Assembly: GCF_023197165.1 (NCBI RefSeq)
Contig: NZ_JALPRD010000004.1
Coordinates: 186,001 to 250,000 of the forward strand
Direction of reading: 5' to 3'
DNA length: 64,000 nucleotides
DNA from: Sphingopyxis sp. MSC1_008
GTDB taxonomy: Bacteria; Pseudomonadota; Alphaproteobacteria; Sphingomonadales; Sphingomonadaceae
A program made the translations under genes and the position numbers. Under the pieces are notes generated by a model. That model had not been told where the DNA came from. It saw only the letters and a list, made by a program, of their open reading frames with translations, and did not search any database. Positions within the stretch are counted from its first letter, which is position 1, and every line of letters starts with the position of its first letter. Below, piece after piece: positions 43,978 through 52,524 of the stretch.

Positions 43978-43997
43978 AACAAGCGGTCAAGCCTGCA
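43978..43997. promoter_or_regulatory. Candidate operator for the GH106 gene
   Basis: AACAAGCGGTCAAGCCTGCA, followed by TGTAAC so the outer right arm is present. On the minus strand TTGACC is followed 16 bases later by TATGGT. It is 63 bp from ATG 43914. Confidence 0.65.
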
Positions 43998-44038
43998 TGT
44001 AACAAATCGGAAGCCAGACTGGGCCGCGCCTTATAACG

Positions 44039-44058
44039 AACAGACAATCCTGCTTGTT
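44039..44058. promoter_or_regulatory. Candidate operator for the clan-A glycosidase at 44162
   Basis: AACAGACAATCCTGCTTGTT, both arms good; CTGCTT is followed 17 bases later by AACATA. It lies 103 bp before ATG 44162 and 41 bp to the right of the GH106 site. Confidence 0.65.
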
Positions 44059-44161
44059 TTAGAACCTGGCTGAACATAAGATCGAACGCGCACGGACTCC
44101 GGGTGGGCAAGAAGAATTTGCCTCTACGGCCCGACGACGGCGTGTGATGGAGAGGGATGGC

Positions 44162-45649
44162 ATGGCGAAGACGGCAACTCGATTGCGCGGAAAGTCGCGC
44201 ACGCACGCGTTTTGGCTGATGGTCGCGATGTTCGGCCTCGCCTGCGGACCGGTCGGCGATGCTATCGCGCGGGAAGACGCCGCGAGTCCGGCTCGGTTCA
44301 CCCTTCGCCAGATCGGGAACAAATGGACGCTCGTCGACCCGCGCGGCCGCCCCTTCTACTCGCTCGGCATCGCAGCCGTCGACATGAAGGGCAATCCCGA
44401 TCGCAATGGCGCCAATCTCTATGCCGCTGCCATCAAGGACAAATATGAGACGCCCGCCGACTGGGCGGCGGTGCAGCAGCGGCGGTTCGCCAATTGGGGC
44501 ATCAACACGATCGGCGCCTTTTCCGACACCAGCGAATTCGCGCGCCGCGGAATGCCCTATACGGTGTTAATCCGCACCACCGATCCAACCAGCGATCTAT
44601 GGTCCCCCGAATGGGAGCAGAAGGCGCGGAGCGAGATCAATCGGGTTGCCGCCCTTCACCGCAACAACTCGGCGCTGGTCGGCTATTTCATCGACAACGA
44701 GCTGCCATGGGGCGCCGATCTTTCAGCGTCGCTGCGGCCGGGAAATCCGGACGCGCTGCTGATGGGCCGCTATTTCCAGAACCAGTCCGGCCGCGCCGTG
44801 CTCGTTGCTTTCCTGAAAGGACGCTATGCGCGTCCTGCCGAGTTGCGCCGCGACTTTCCATCGGCGCAGATCACGGGCCATAGCTGGAATGATCTGGATT
44901 TCGGGCGCGTGCGCCTCGGCGAGCAGGTGACCGAAGCTGGCAAGGACACGCTGGACGCGTGGGCGGCAAAGATGGCGGAGCGCTATTTCTCGGTGACGGC
45001 CGGTGAATTGAAGCGCGCGGATCCCGAGCATCTGAGCTTCGGCCACAAGTTCACCGCGTTCACGCCGCGCGAGGTCGTACGCATCGCCGGACGATATGCC
45101 GACGTCATGACCGTCGACGTCTATGAATTCACGCGCTTCGGGCAGAAGACGGCGCCGGCAGCAGGAACCGGAGGAAAACGCCTCGAGAAGGTCATATATT
45201 GGTACAATTGGTGGCTGGAGCAGACCGAGCGCTATCCGAGCACCGAGGACATGCTGGCCGAGTGGACCGCGCTGACGGGCAAGCCGGTGCTGATCGGCGA
45301 GTTCGGATATCGTGCGATGGATGCAGGATTGCCCAACAGCTTCCCGCCGTTGATCGCGCTGGTCCCGACGCAAAGTGACCGGCGGGCGGCGATCGCAAAC
45401 TATGCCCGCTGCGCGATCAACGCATCGCATATCGTCGGCATCCACTATTTCCAGCTCATCGATCAATCCCCGGCGGGACGCACCCAGGATGGCGAGAACT
45501 CGAACTGGGGTCTGTTGAATAGCCTTGACCTTCCCTACCGCGAGGCCACGCAGGCGCTAAGGGAAGCGAGCAGGCTGGCCGCTCGTCGTACCAGCCCGAC
45601 CTACCGTGCCCAGCCCTGCACGCCGATCAGCGCGGTTATGCTGCCCTAG
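44162..45649 (+). CDS. Clan GH-A glycoside hydrolase, agarase-like, exported
   Basis: 495 aa from ATG 44162 (GGAGAGGG upstream). N-terminal hydrophobic signal (FWLMVAMFGLACGPVGDAIA). Start of the mature protein NKWTLVDPRGRPFYSLGIAAVDMKG resembles proteins labelled agarase (WTLVDPEG-x-PFFSLG). Barrel residues fit a retaining clan-A enzyme: candidate acid/base Glu180 in YFIDNELPWG and candidate nucleophile Glu380 in VLIGEFGYRAMD. It is related to GH42/GH50-type barrels but I cannot assign a family with certainty. It likely attacks an exo beta-linked sugar in the periplasm. Confidence 0.8.
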   Translation: MAKTATRLRGKSRTHAFWLMVAMFGLACGPVGDAIAREDAASPARFTLRQIGNKWTLVDPRGRPFYSLGIAAVDMKGNPDRNGANLYAAAIKDKYETPADWAAVQQRRFANWGINTIGAFSDTSEFARRGMPYTVLIRTTDPTSDLWSPEWEQKARSEINRVAALHRNNSALVGYFIDNELPWGADLSASLRPGNPDALLMGRYFQNQSGRAVLVAFLKGRYARPAELRRDFPSAQITGHSWNDLDFGRVRLGEQVTEAGKDTLDAWAAKMAERYFSVTAGELKRADPEHLSFGHKFTAFTPREVVRIAGRYADVMTVDVYEFTRFGQKTAPAAGTGGKRLEKVIYWYNWWLEQTERYPSTEDMLAEWTALTGKPVLIGEFGYRAMDAGLPNSFPPLIALVPTQSDRRAAIANYARCAINASHIVGIHYFQLIDQSPAGRTQDGENSNWGLLNSLDLPYREATQALREASRLAARRTSPTYRAQPCTPISAVMLP

Positions 45650-45802
45650 CGCATCGGACGAGCCCGGGCCGCGATTGAGCGACATCGCGATCGTGGCGAG
45701 CCGACCTTTTCCGAGTTCAACACGCATCGCCAACGAGGCGTCGCCCGATACATCCGGGGCCAAGCCGACGCCTCGGAGCGCCAAGGCGACTTTGTTGCCA
45801 TA

Positions 45803-47566
45803 CTAGCCCGCCGCAAGGCCCGGCCTGTCTTCGAACAACGCCTTCAGTTCCTTCTTCAGGATCTTGCCATTGGCGTTGCGCGGCAGCGTCTCGGCCACGA
45901 AGCGGATCGCGACCGGCACCTTGAAGGCCGCAATCCGCGACCCCACCCACGCCTGCAGTTCCGCTTCGGTGGCCGAGGTTCCCGGTGCCAGATGGACAAC
46001 CGCTGCAGGTTCCTCACCCAATATGCGGTGCGGCAGGCCGATCACCGCGCAATCGGTCACCGATGGATGCTCGTAGAGCACATTCTCGACCTCGGACGAG
46101 TAGATATTCTCGCCGCCGCGCAGCACCATGTCCTTTGCGCGGTCGACGATATAGACGAACCCTTCGTCATCGAGCCGCGCCAGATCGCCCGTGCGCACCC
46201 ACCCTGCAACAAAGGTTTCCGCCGTCGCTTCGGGCTGGTTCCAATAGCCCTTCACGATCATCGGCCCGCGGGCCCAGAGCTCGCCGACTGTCCCCACCGG
46301 CAACAGGGTGACGCCGTCCTCGTCCCGTATTTCCAGATCGGCCACCGGAACCGGCGGGCCGGCGCTCGTCGGCCGATTGAGATAATCCTCCGAGGAGTGC
46401 GACGTGACCGTCGCCATCGTCTCGGTCATGCCCCACCCATTCCCGGGCAGGGCGCCGAATTCCTCGTAGATACGCTTGACCAGTTCGGGTGCCGAAGGCG
46501 CCCCGCCATAAGCGATCGCCTCGAGCGACGAGAGATCGTATTTCGACCGATCCGGATGTTCGATGAGCTGCCACGCGATCGTCGGAACCCCTCCCGTGGC
46601 ATGGACCTTCTCGCGTTCGATGATCTCCATGGCGTGCACGGTGTCCCACTTGCGCATGAAGATGATGGTGTTGCCGGCAACCAGACTGCCCATCAGGCTC
46701 GCCGAGCAGGCGGTGACATGGAACAAAGGGATGACGAGGAGCAGCGTGCGGGGCGCGGGCTCCGGCACAGGCTCGCCGCGGCGCAAATAGCTTCGCGCGC
46801 CGGCGAAGCCGCCCGACAGGATGTTGGTGACCAGATTGCGGTGCGTGCCAAGTGCACCCTTGGGATTGCCGGTGGTACCGCTGGTGTAGAAAATAGTAGC
46901 GGCGTCGTCGCTCGCAAGCCTCGTTGCCGGCCGCGCTGCCGCTGCAAGCCGCGCCCAGGCTTCAGGCCGCCCGATGATGTCCTCGAGCGCCAGCGTGTCC
47001 GCGGTCCGCTGCTCCGCTCGCGCGACGATCAGACGCTCGACAGCCGGCATCGCACCAAGGTGGCCCTGGAGGCGCGCATGCCGCTCGGCATCGACGATCA
47101 GCAGCTTCGCGGCCGAATCATTGATACCATAAGCGAGCTCGGCACCGGTCCACCAGGCGTTGAGCGGAACCGCGATTGCGCCGATCGTCGTGATCGCGAA
47201 GAAGATGACAGGCCATTCGGGAAGATTGCGCATCGCGAAAGCGACGCGGTCCCCCTTCCGAACGCCATTTGCGACCAGCGCCTGCGCGAGCGTCGCCGTT
47301 GCTCGCCAGTTCGCCTCATAAGTGACGCGCTCTTCGTCGAGGATAGTGAAAAGCCGTTCGCCATGGGTGCGCGACGCGTCGAGCAGCTGACCAAGATCGT
47401 GCGGCGCATGTTTCCAGACGCGCGTCGCGAGGCCGCCGATTTCGACGCTTTCCATCTCGAATTTGCTGCCGGGCGCGGTGAGCGCTGCGGTCGCATCCGC
47501 GAGCGACATTCTCGGCCACGAAGGGTCGAGCGGGACCACGGGTTCCCCGGTCGGCACCTGCACCAT
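45803..47566 (-). CDS. Class I adenylate-forming acyl-CoA ligase (long form)
   Basis: 587 aa from ATG 47566 with GGGAGA upstream. ANL-superfamily motifs in order: FYTSGTTGNPKGALGTHR (P-loop, about 195-212), AYGGAPSAPELVKRIYEEF, NGWGMTETMATV, YWNQPEATAETFVAGWVRTGDLARLDDEGFVYIVDRAKDMVLRGGENIYSSEVENVL, and the C-terminal catalytic Lys in PRNANGKILKKEL. It activates a carboxylic acid to its CoA thioester. In this regulon it would act on acyl groups released by the many esterases; chain type cannot be told. A small 57-residue protein gene lies 95 bp upstream on the same strand. Confidence 0.9.
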   Translation of the reverse strand: MVQVPTGEPVVPLDPSWPRMSLADATAALTAPGSKFEMESVEIGGLATRVWKHAPHDLGQLLDASRTHGERLFTILDEERVTYEANWRATATLAQALVANGVRKGDRVAFAMRNLPEWPVIFFAITTIGAIAVPLNAWWTGAELAYGINDSAAKLLIVDAERHARLQGHLGAMPAVERLIVARAEQRTADTLALEDIIGRPEAWARLAAAARPATRLASDDAATIFYTSGTTGNPKGALGTHRNLVTNILSGGFAGARSYLRRGEPVPEPAPRTLLLVIPLFHVTACSASLMGSLVAGNTIIFMRKWDTVHAMEIIEREKVHATGGVPTIAWQLIEHPDRSKYDLSSLEAIAYGGAPSAPELVKRIYEEFGALPGNGWGMTETMATVTSHSSEDYLNRPTSAGPPVPVADLEIRDEDGVTLLPVGTVGELWARGPMIVKGYWNQPEATAETFVAGWVRTGDLARLDDEGFVYIVDRAKDMVLRGGENIYSSEVENVLYEHPSVTDCAVIGLPHRILGEEPAAVVHLAPGTSATEAELQAWVGSRIAAFKVPVAIRFVAETLPRNANGKILKKELKALFEDRPGLAAG

Positions 47567-47661
47567 CGCCTTGATCTCCCTATCCTCGGTTGAAATACCG
47601 GCAGCGCGCGTTCCTGCCCTCACGATTGGGCGGCACGCCGGAAGGGCACGCGCGCCGCGCC

Positions 47662-47835
47662 TTACCGCTGCATCCGGCCGGACATCGCATCCCGGAGACA
47701 GTCCAGCACGACATCGATCTCGGACGAACTGGTCTCGCGGCCTTCGCCGCTCCCGCGGCCGGACGGCGGGTCGCCCTCGGCGACAAGCAGCGCTTCGACT
47801 GCAGCGCGAAGCCCGTCATCCTGATTATATGCCAT
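47662..47835 (-). CDS. Small acidic protein, 57 aa, upstream of acyl-CoA ligase
   Basis: Reads MAYNQDDGLRAAVEALL from ATG 47835 (a second ATG lies directly before it at 47838), ending SGRMQR-stop at 47662. AGAGGA lies a few bases upstream of the double ATG. Composition is acidic with strongly GC3-biased codons like the neighbouring genes, which supports coding. Middle part EGDPPSGRGSGEGRET looks disordered, the ends helical. No family recognised. It precedes the acyl-CoA ligase on the same strand and has an operator copy far upstream (48115-48134). Confidence 0.55.
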   Translation of the reverse strand: MAYNQDDGLRAAVEALLVAEGDPPSGRGSGEGRETSSSEIDVVLDCLRDAMSGRMQR

Positions 47836-47838
47836 CAT

Positions 47839-48392
47839 GCCATCCTCTCGACCGCTACCGATACCTCGCCATGGCAGCGGCCCCGCCTATACCGCCCCGC
47901 CCTCAAGCCCGAACAAGCTAGCAAGGCTTGGACGCCCCTGCATCCGCAGATTCCCAACGAGCGGATACAAGGGCGCCACTGCGGATCGACCGGCCCGGAG
48001 GGTCGCATTCCGAGCGGGTTGATGCCGGATGAGCACCGGGAGGAACTCGTCGCCCGAGCAAGGTCCGGGCCAGCGCCGCCCGGGTAGATCGGTGTGCGCG
48101 ATTCGTGAACAAAATACAGTCCAACCTGCTTGCAAATTGGCATTTTCGGTCGTGGTGCGACATTGTTGCACCACATTGTTTCCGCCGTAACGATCGCGGC
48201 GAACTGTGGACCGCGGCGCCACCGGGCCGGACGGGGCCAGGAAAAGCGACGATCGCAGCCGCGGACCGTGCGCGATCGTGCCGGCCTTCGCCGAGCCAAA
48301 GCGGCCCGGGAAATCGCTCGCTGGCCGCGACGATAGGATTATCGGCGGCACTGCCGTAGATCGCGCCGGATGAAATTGTCCTTGCGTTGCGC
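47839..48392. other. 554-bp region without a convincing gene
   Basis: Holds the operator at 48115-48134 and a separate perfect 7-bp inverted repeat GTGGTGC (48152-48158) / GCACCAC (48168-48174). Open frames present are Arg/Pro-rich shadows without ribosome-binding sites. A long leader or an unrecognised small RNA cannot be excluded. Confidence 0.5.
48115..48134. promoter_or_regulatory. Candidate operator upstream of small protein and acyl-CoA ligase
   Basis: TACAGTCCAACCTGCTTGCA, both arms recognisable. It is 279 bp from ATG 47835, the longest gap of the set, implying a long leader or a missed gene. Confidence 0.6.
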
Positions 48393-49793
48393 TCAGACGA
48401 TCCCCGTCGCGTAGTAGATCGCGATGGCGACAAAAGCCGTCGCGGTCTTGATCAGCGTGATCACGAATATGTCCTTATAGGCTTCGCGGTGGGTGAGGCC
48501 GGTGACCGCGAGCAGGGTGATGATCGCCCCATTGTGCGGCAGCGTGTCCATGCCGCCCGACGCGAGCGATGCGATGCGATGCATGACCTCGAGCGGAATC
48601 GCGTTCGCCTCGGCCGCGGCGATAAAGCGATCGGCAAAAGCGCCGAGCGTGAGGCTGAGGCCGCCCGACGCCGAGCCGGTGATCCCGCACAGGATATTGG
48701 TGGTGATAGCGGCGTTGAGCAACGGATCCTTGATCGTCGCAAGGGCCGTCGCGATCTGGCGAAAGCCGGGCAACGCCGCGATGACCGCGCCGAAGCCATA
48801 TTCGGAGGCCGTGTTGAGGGCCGCAAGGAGCGACCCGGCAACCGCCGTCTGGCCCGCGCTCGCAAAGCGGCCACGGATTGCCGACCATCCGATGATCAAG
48901 GTTGCGGCGATGCCGAGGAGCAGCGCACCTTCCACGGCCCACAGCGCGGCATTGGCCTTAACTTCCTGTGTAATCAGGGCGGACCCCGCGAGCCCCGGAT
49001 CGAGGCGCGCCGTTGCGGTATCGCCATAAGCGCCCGGCAAAAATTCGAGAATCAGACGGTTGCCAAATCCGACGATGACGAGCGGGAGCAGCGCCAGCCC
49101 CAAGGGCATCGCCTTTGCGTCATCGACCGGCTCGGGCTCGTTGCGATGTCCGCTGCCATAGCCTTCCCCGCTCGCGACCGCGCGGCGCCGTTGCCACTCG
49201 AGATAGGCGAGGCAGCAGGCGAAGGTGAAGGCGGCCGCGAGCAGGCTGAGATAGGGCGCGGCATAGGCGTCGGTACGAAAGAAGGTGGTCGGGATGATAT
49301 TCTGGATCTGCGGTGTCCCGGGCAGCGCGTCCATCGTAATGGTGAAGGCCGAAAAAGCGATGGTCGCGGGTACGAGACGCTTCGGGATATCGGCGCGACG
49401 GAACATCTCGGCGGCAAAGGGATAGGTCGCGAAGACGACGACGAACACGGAAACGCCGCCATAGGTGAGAATCATGCCGACGACCGCGATGGCGAGAATT
49501 GCCCGCTCGGCGCCCATGATCCGCGTGATGCCCGCGACGATCGAGCGCGCCGCCCCCGATACCTCGATAAGCTTGCCGAAGATGGCGCCGAGGAGGAATA
49601 CCGGGAAATAGAGTTTCACGAATGTCGCGAGCTTGTCCATGAACAGGCCGCTGAAGGCCGGCGCCACTGCGCCGGGGTCGGTGAGAAGGACCGCGGTCAT
49701 GGCGACGAGCGGGGCGACAAGGATGACGCTGAATCCGCGATAAGCGAGATAGATGAGCGCCGCGAGCGCACCGAGACATATCCAAAGCCCCAT
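48393..49793 (-). CDS. GntP-family permease
   Basis: 466 aa from ATG 49793 (GGGGAGA eight bases upstream). About 12-13 hydrophobic segments. GntP signatures: LYFPVFLLGAIFGKLIEVSGAARSIV, ILTYGGVSVFVVVFATYPFAAEMFRRADIPKRLVPATIAFSAFTITMDALPGTPQIQNIIP and a C-terminal NILCGITGSASGGLSL, MDTLPHNGAIITLL. The family takes up gluconate and other hydroxy-acids or 3-hydroxybutyrate-like monocarboxylates by H+ symport. Divergent from an acyl-CoA ligase/MaoC operon with a shared operator, it probably imports the acid that this operon activates. Confidence 0.9.
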   Translation of the reverse strand: MGLWICLGALAALIYLAYRGFSVILVAPLVAMTAVLLTDPGAVAPAFSGLFMDKLATFVKLYFPVFLLGAIFGKLIEVSGAARSIVAGITRIMGAERAILAIAVVGMILTYGGVSVFVVVFATYPFAAEMFRRADIPKRLVPATIAFSAFTITMDALPGTPQIQNIIPTTFFRTDAYAAPYLSLLAAAFTFACCLAYLEWQRRRAVASGEGYGSGHRNEPEPVDDAKAMPLGLALLPLVIVGFGNRLILEFLPGAYGDTATARLDPGLAGSALITQEVKANAALWAVEGALLLGIAATLIIGWSAIRGRFASAGQTAVAGSLLAALNTASEYGFGAVIAALPGFRQIATALATIKDPLLNAAITTNILCGITGSASGGLSLTLGAFADRFIAAAEANAIPLEVMHRIASLASGGMDTLPHNGAIITLLAVTGLTHREAYKDIFVITLIKTATAFVAIAIYYATGIV

Positions 49794-49857
49794 TGTGCCC
49801 GTCTCCCCATATATCATTCGCCGCGGCGATTTTATCGATGTTCCCAATGCATAAAAA

Positions 49858-49877
49858 AACAGTCTTGCCTACTCGTA
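49858..49877. promoter_or_regulatory. Candidate operator between GntP permease (-) and ligase/MaoC operon (+)
   Basis: AACAGTCTTGCCTACTCGTA followed by AAT; left arm good, right arm degenerate but with the outer GTAA. It is 64 bp from ATG 49793 and 76 bp from ATG 49954. Confidence 0.55.
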
Positions 49878-49953
49878 AATTGCTTCCGGAGCGAATATGG
49901 ACCCGCCGAGCGCCGGCTCGCTGCAGGCACCCGACGGAATTGGGAAACATGTT

Positions 49954-51477
49954 ATGCTCTTGCCAGAATTGATCAGCCACAACGGCCATTGGCGCGCGCG
50001 CCACCCCGCGATCGTCAGCGCGGAGGGAACCCTGACCTGGGAGGATTTCGCCGCGCGCGTCGAACGGATCGCGACGGGGCTGTCCGCCGCGGGTTTGGCG
50101 GGCGAGCGTATCGGGATCGTCATGGACAATGAGCCGGCGGCGATCGAGATCATTTGCGGCGCGATGCGCGCCGGCACCGTCGCCGTGCCGCTCAATATTT
50201 CGGTCGCAGACCCGACGATCGACACGCTTCTGATGGACGCCGATATCCGCGGGCTGTTCGTGTCGCCGGCACATCGCGCGCGCATTGGCGAGCGCGCGCG
50301 TGCTCTGGCGATCCTCCTCGTTTCGACCGGCGAGCCAAGTGCCGGCTGGCAGCCGTTTACCGACTGGCGCGATAGCCAGCCGACGGGTCTCGACTTCCCC
50401 TTCCCTGCCGGGGAAACGCTTTGCAATATCATCTATTCGTCGGGAACGACCGGCGCACCAAAGGGCATTGTCCATTCGCACGCGGCGCGCGCGAACTGGG
50501 TTCATGATCTCGCGCACGCGCTCCGCTATCATTCGGGCGCACGCACATTGCTCACGACCGGCCTCTATTCGAATATCACATGGGTCAGCATGCTACCGAC
50601 GCTGATGCTCGGGGGCACGCTCGTCCTGCACGCCGGTTTTGATGCCGCGGCGGTGCTCGAGACGTTTCAGCGCGAGCGCATAAGCCATGTTTCGATGGTT
50701 CCGATTCAGCTCCAGCGGCTGCTCGCCGAACCTCATTTCAGCGCCGCGGCCTTCACATCGCTGCAGAGCGTCATGTGCTGCGGGTCGCCGCTGGCGGCAG
50801 ATCTCAAGGCCGATCTTCTCTACCTTCTCCCCTCGGCCTTCTTCGAGCTCTATGGTTCGACCGAAGGCATCATCACAACGCTCGCGCCGGAAGAGGCCCC
50901 GGCGCACATGGCGTCGGTCGGCCGGCCGCTTCCCGGCGAAGGCCTGGCGATAATCGACGGCGACGACCAATTGCTGCCCCCCGGCGAACCGGGCGAGGTC
51001 GTCGCTCTCAGCCGGTTCGCGATGGAAGGCTATTGGCGCCGCCCGGACGTCACCGCCGACATGATCTGGACCGACGGCATCGGTCGGCACTGGCTTCGGT
51101 CGGGCGACATCGGCCGTATCGATCCCGATGGCTATCTCACGATCACCGACCGCAAGAAGGACATGATCATTTCGGGGGGGCAGAACATCTACCCCGCCGA
51201 TATCGAGGCGGTGATCCTCGCCCACCCCGCCGTCAGCGATTGCGCGGTCATTGGCGTCCCGAGCGAGAAATGGGGCGAGACGCCGCTCGCGATCGTCGTT
51301 GCGCGCGGCGGCATGACTCTCGATGACGCAACGCTCCTCGCGTGGACGAACGAGCGTCTCGGTCGCCAACAAAAGGCAAGCGCGGTCGAATTGCGTTCTG
51401 AAATCCCGCGCAATCCGAATGGCAAGGTCCTGAAGCGCGAACTGCGTGCCGCCTACTGGCCAGGTCGCGAAACATGA
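49954..51477 (+). CDS. Class I adenylate-forming acyl-CoA ligase (short form)
   Basis: 507 aa from ATG 49954; ATG 49897 with GGAG upstream would add 19 poorly conserved-looking residues and lies only 19 bp from the operator. ANL motifs: IIYSSGTTGAPKGIVHSHAAR, ELYGSTEGIITTLAPEE, GDIGRIDPDGYLTITDRKKDMIISGGQNIYPADIEAVIL, IPRNPNGKVLKREL. First gene of a tight operon with two MaoC-fold genes (4-bp overlaps). The set ligase plus hydratase looks like activation and beta-oxidation of an unusual, perhaps branched or aromatic, short acid. Cytoplasmic. Confidence 0.9.
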   Translation: MLLPELISHNGHWRARHPAIVSAEGTLTWEDFAARVERIATGLSAAGLAGERIGIVMDNEPAAIEIICGAMRAGTVAVPLNISVADPTIDTLLMDADIRGLFVSPAHRARIGERARALAILLVSTGEPSAGWQPFTDWRDSQPTGLDFPFPAGETLCNIIYSSGTTGAPKGIVHSHAARANWVHDLAHALRYHSGARTLLTTGLYSNITWVSMLPTLMLGGTLVLHAGFDAAAVLETFQRERISHVSMVPIQLQRLLAEPHFSAAAFTSLQSVMCCGSPLAADLKADLLYLLPSAFFELYGSTEGIITTLAPEEAPAHMASVGRPLPGEGLAIIDGDDQLLPPGEPGEVVALSRFAMEGYWRRPDVTADMIWTDGIGRHWLRSGDIGRIDPDGYLTITDRKKDMIISGGQNIYPADIEAVILAHPAVSDCAVIGVPSEKWGETPLAIVVARGGMTLDDATLLAWTNERLGRQQKASAVELRSEIPRNPNGKVLKRELRAAYWPGRET

Positions 51478-51911
51478 GAGCCCGCCTTTTCGACAGGACG
51501 ACGCGGGGCCTGACGCTGCCCGACGTCACGATGACGGTGGACGCAGGCGCGGTGTCCTTCTTTGCCGAGACGCTGGGGATGGCACCCGTGGCAGATGGCG
51601 CGGCGCCGCCGAGCTTCTTCACCTATATTGATGCCGAGACCGACGTGGTACGCCGCCGCCGCGGCGAGCCAACGATCCTCGAACATATCCGCTGCGACCA
51701 GCGTTATCTGCTGCACGGCGAGGAGAGCTATGATCTGCTGCAGCCGATCAGGGCCGGTGACCGGCTGACCGTCAGCGCGCGGATCGCCGACTTCTACGAC
51801 AGCAGACGGGGACATCTCGAATTCGCGGTCGTCGAGCAGCGCGCGACTGACGCGGTCCGCGGTCTGCTGGTGGAGGCGCGTCGCACCTATATTCACAGGT
51901 TGGCGGAGTGA
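51474..51911 (+). CDS. MaoC-type dehydratase, N-terminal (FAS1-like) half-domain protein
   Basis: 145 aa, ATG 51474 overlapping the ligase stop (ATGA). Hot-dog fold N-terminal type: VDAGAVSFFAETLGMAPV, HIRCDQRYLLHGEESYDLLQPIRAGDRLTVSARIADFYDSRRGHLEFAVVE. It lacks the catalytic D-x-N-P-x-H motif, as expected for the structural half of a heterodimeric enoyl-CoA hydratase; the catalytic half is the next gene. Such split hydratases act on bulky or branched acyl-CoAs. Confidence 0.85.
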   Translation: MRARLFDRTTRGLTLPDVTMTVDAGAVSFFAETLGMAPVADGAAPPSFFTYIDAETDVVRRRRGEPTILEHIRCDQRYLLHGEESYDLLQPIRAGDRLTVSARIADFYDSRRGHLEFAVVEQRATDAVRGLLVEARRTYIHRLAE

Positions 51912-52336
51912 CCGGTAGTCCCCCTCCCCTCGATGTCGCGGTCGGCGACTTGCTGCCGGCGCTCCGCTTCGGGCCGGTGACGCGGGAGATGCTCGCGCGT
52001 TACGCCGCCGCTTCGCTCGACTTCAACCCGATCCATATCGACAGTGATTTCGCGCGCGCGGCCGGCCGCGATGATGTCATCGCCCACGGCATGCTCAGTT
52101 TCGGCCTCGCGGCACGCCTCGTCGCCGAATGGGCCGGCGCCGGCCGTGTCCGCCGCATCGCGGGCAAATTCACCGCCATCACCCATGTCGGCGACGAGAT
52201 CGTCGTCAGCGGACGCGTATGTGCGATCGACACGGGAGATACCAGCCGGCGGGTCCGCGTGGAGTTGAGCGCGGAAACAGGCGGGACAAATACCGTCGTG
52301 GCCGAAGCGCTCGTCTCGCTCCCGCTGTCGGCGTGA
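51908..52336 (+). CDS. MaoC-family enoyl-CoA hydratase, catalytic subunit
   Basis: 142 aa, GTG 51908 overlapping the upstream stop (GTGA). Hot-dog fold with the hydratase-2 motif ASLDFNPIHIDSDFA (Asp and His catalytic), GRDDVIAHGMLSFGLAARLV, and FTAITHVGDEIVVSGRV. It should pair with the upstream half-domain to hydrate an enoyl-CoA. Third gene of the operon; a strong hairpin follows at 52486-52516. Confidence 0.88.
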   Translation: MTGSPPPLDVAVGDLLPALRFGPVTREMLARYAAASLDFNPIHIDSDFARAAGRDDVIAHGMLSFGLAARLVAEWAGAGRVRRIAGKFTAITHVGDEIVVSGRVCAIDTGDTSRRVRVELSAETGGTNTVVAEALVSLPLSA

Positions 52337-52485
52337 GCCGATCCATGACACCAGATTCCGGGCGCGCGCGGTCGCCGCGTTCGAACTGGCCTTAGCGCTC
52401 CGCCACGAACGAAGCGTTCGGCACTCGGCCGGACCCCCGTCATCTCACGAGGGCATAGCGCCGTTGTCGAATTCACCGAAGAGGA

Positions 52486-52516
52486 CCCCGGGGACCGCCC
52501 GCTGCGGTCCCCGGGG
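52486..52516. terminator. Hairpin between convergent MaoC and tannase-family genes
   Basis: Perfect 13-bp inverted repeat CCCCGGGGACCGC (52486-52498) / GCGGTCCCCGGGG (52504-52516), 5-base loop, followed by ATTTCGG on the plus strand. Placed between genes ending at 52336 (+) and 52525 (-). Confidence 0.7.
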
Positions 52517-52524
52517 ATTTCGGC

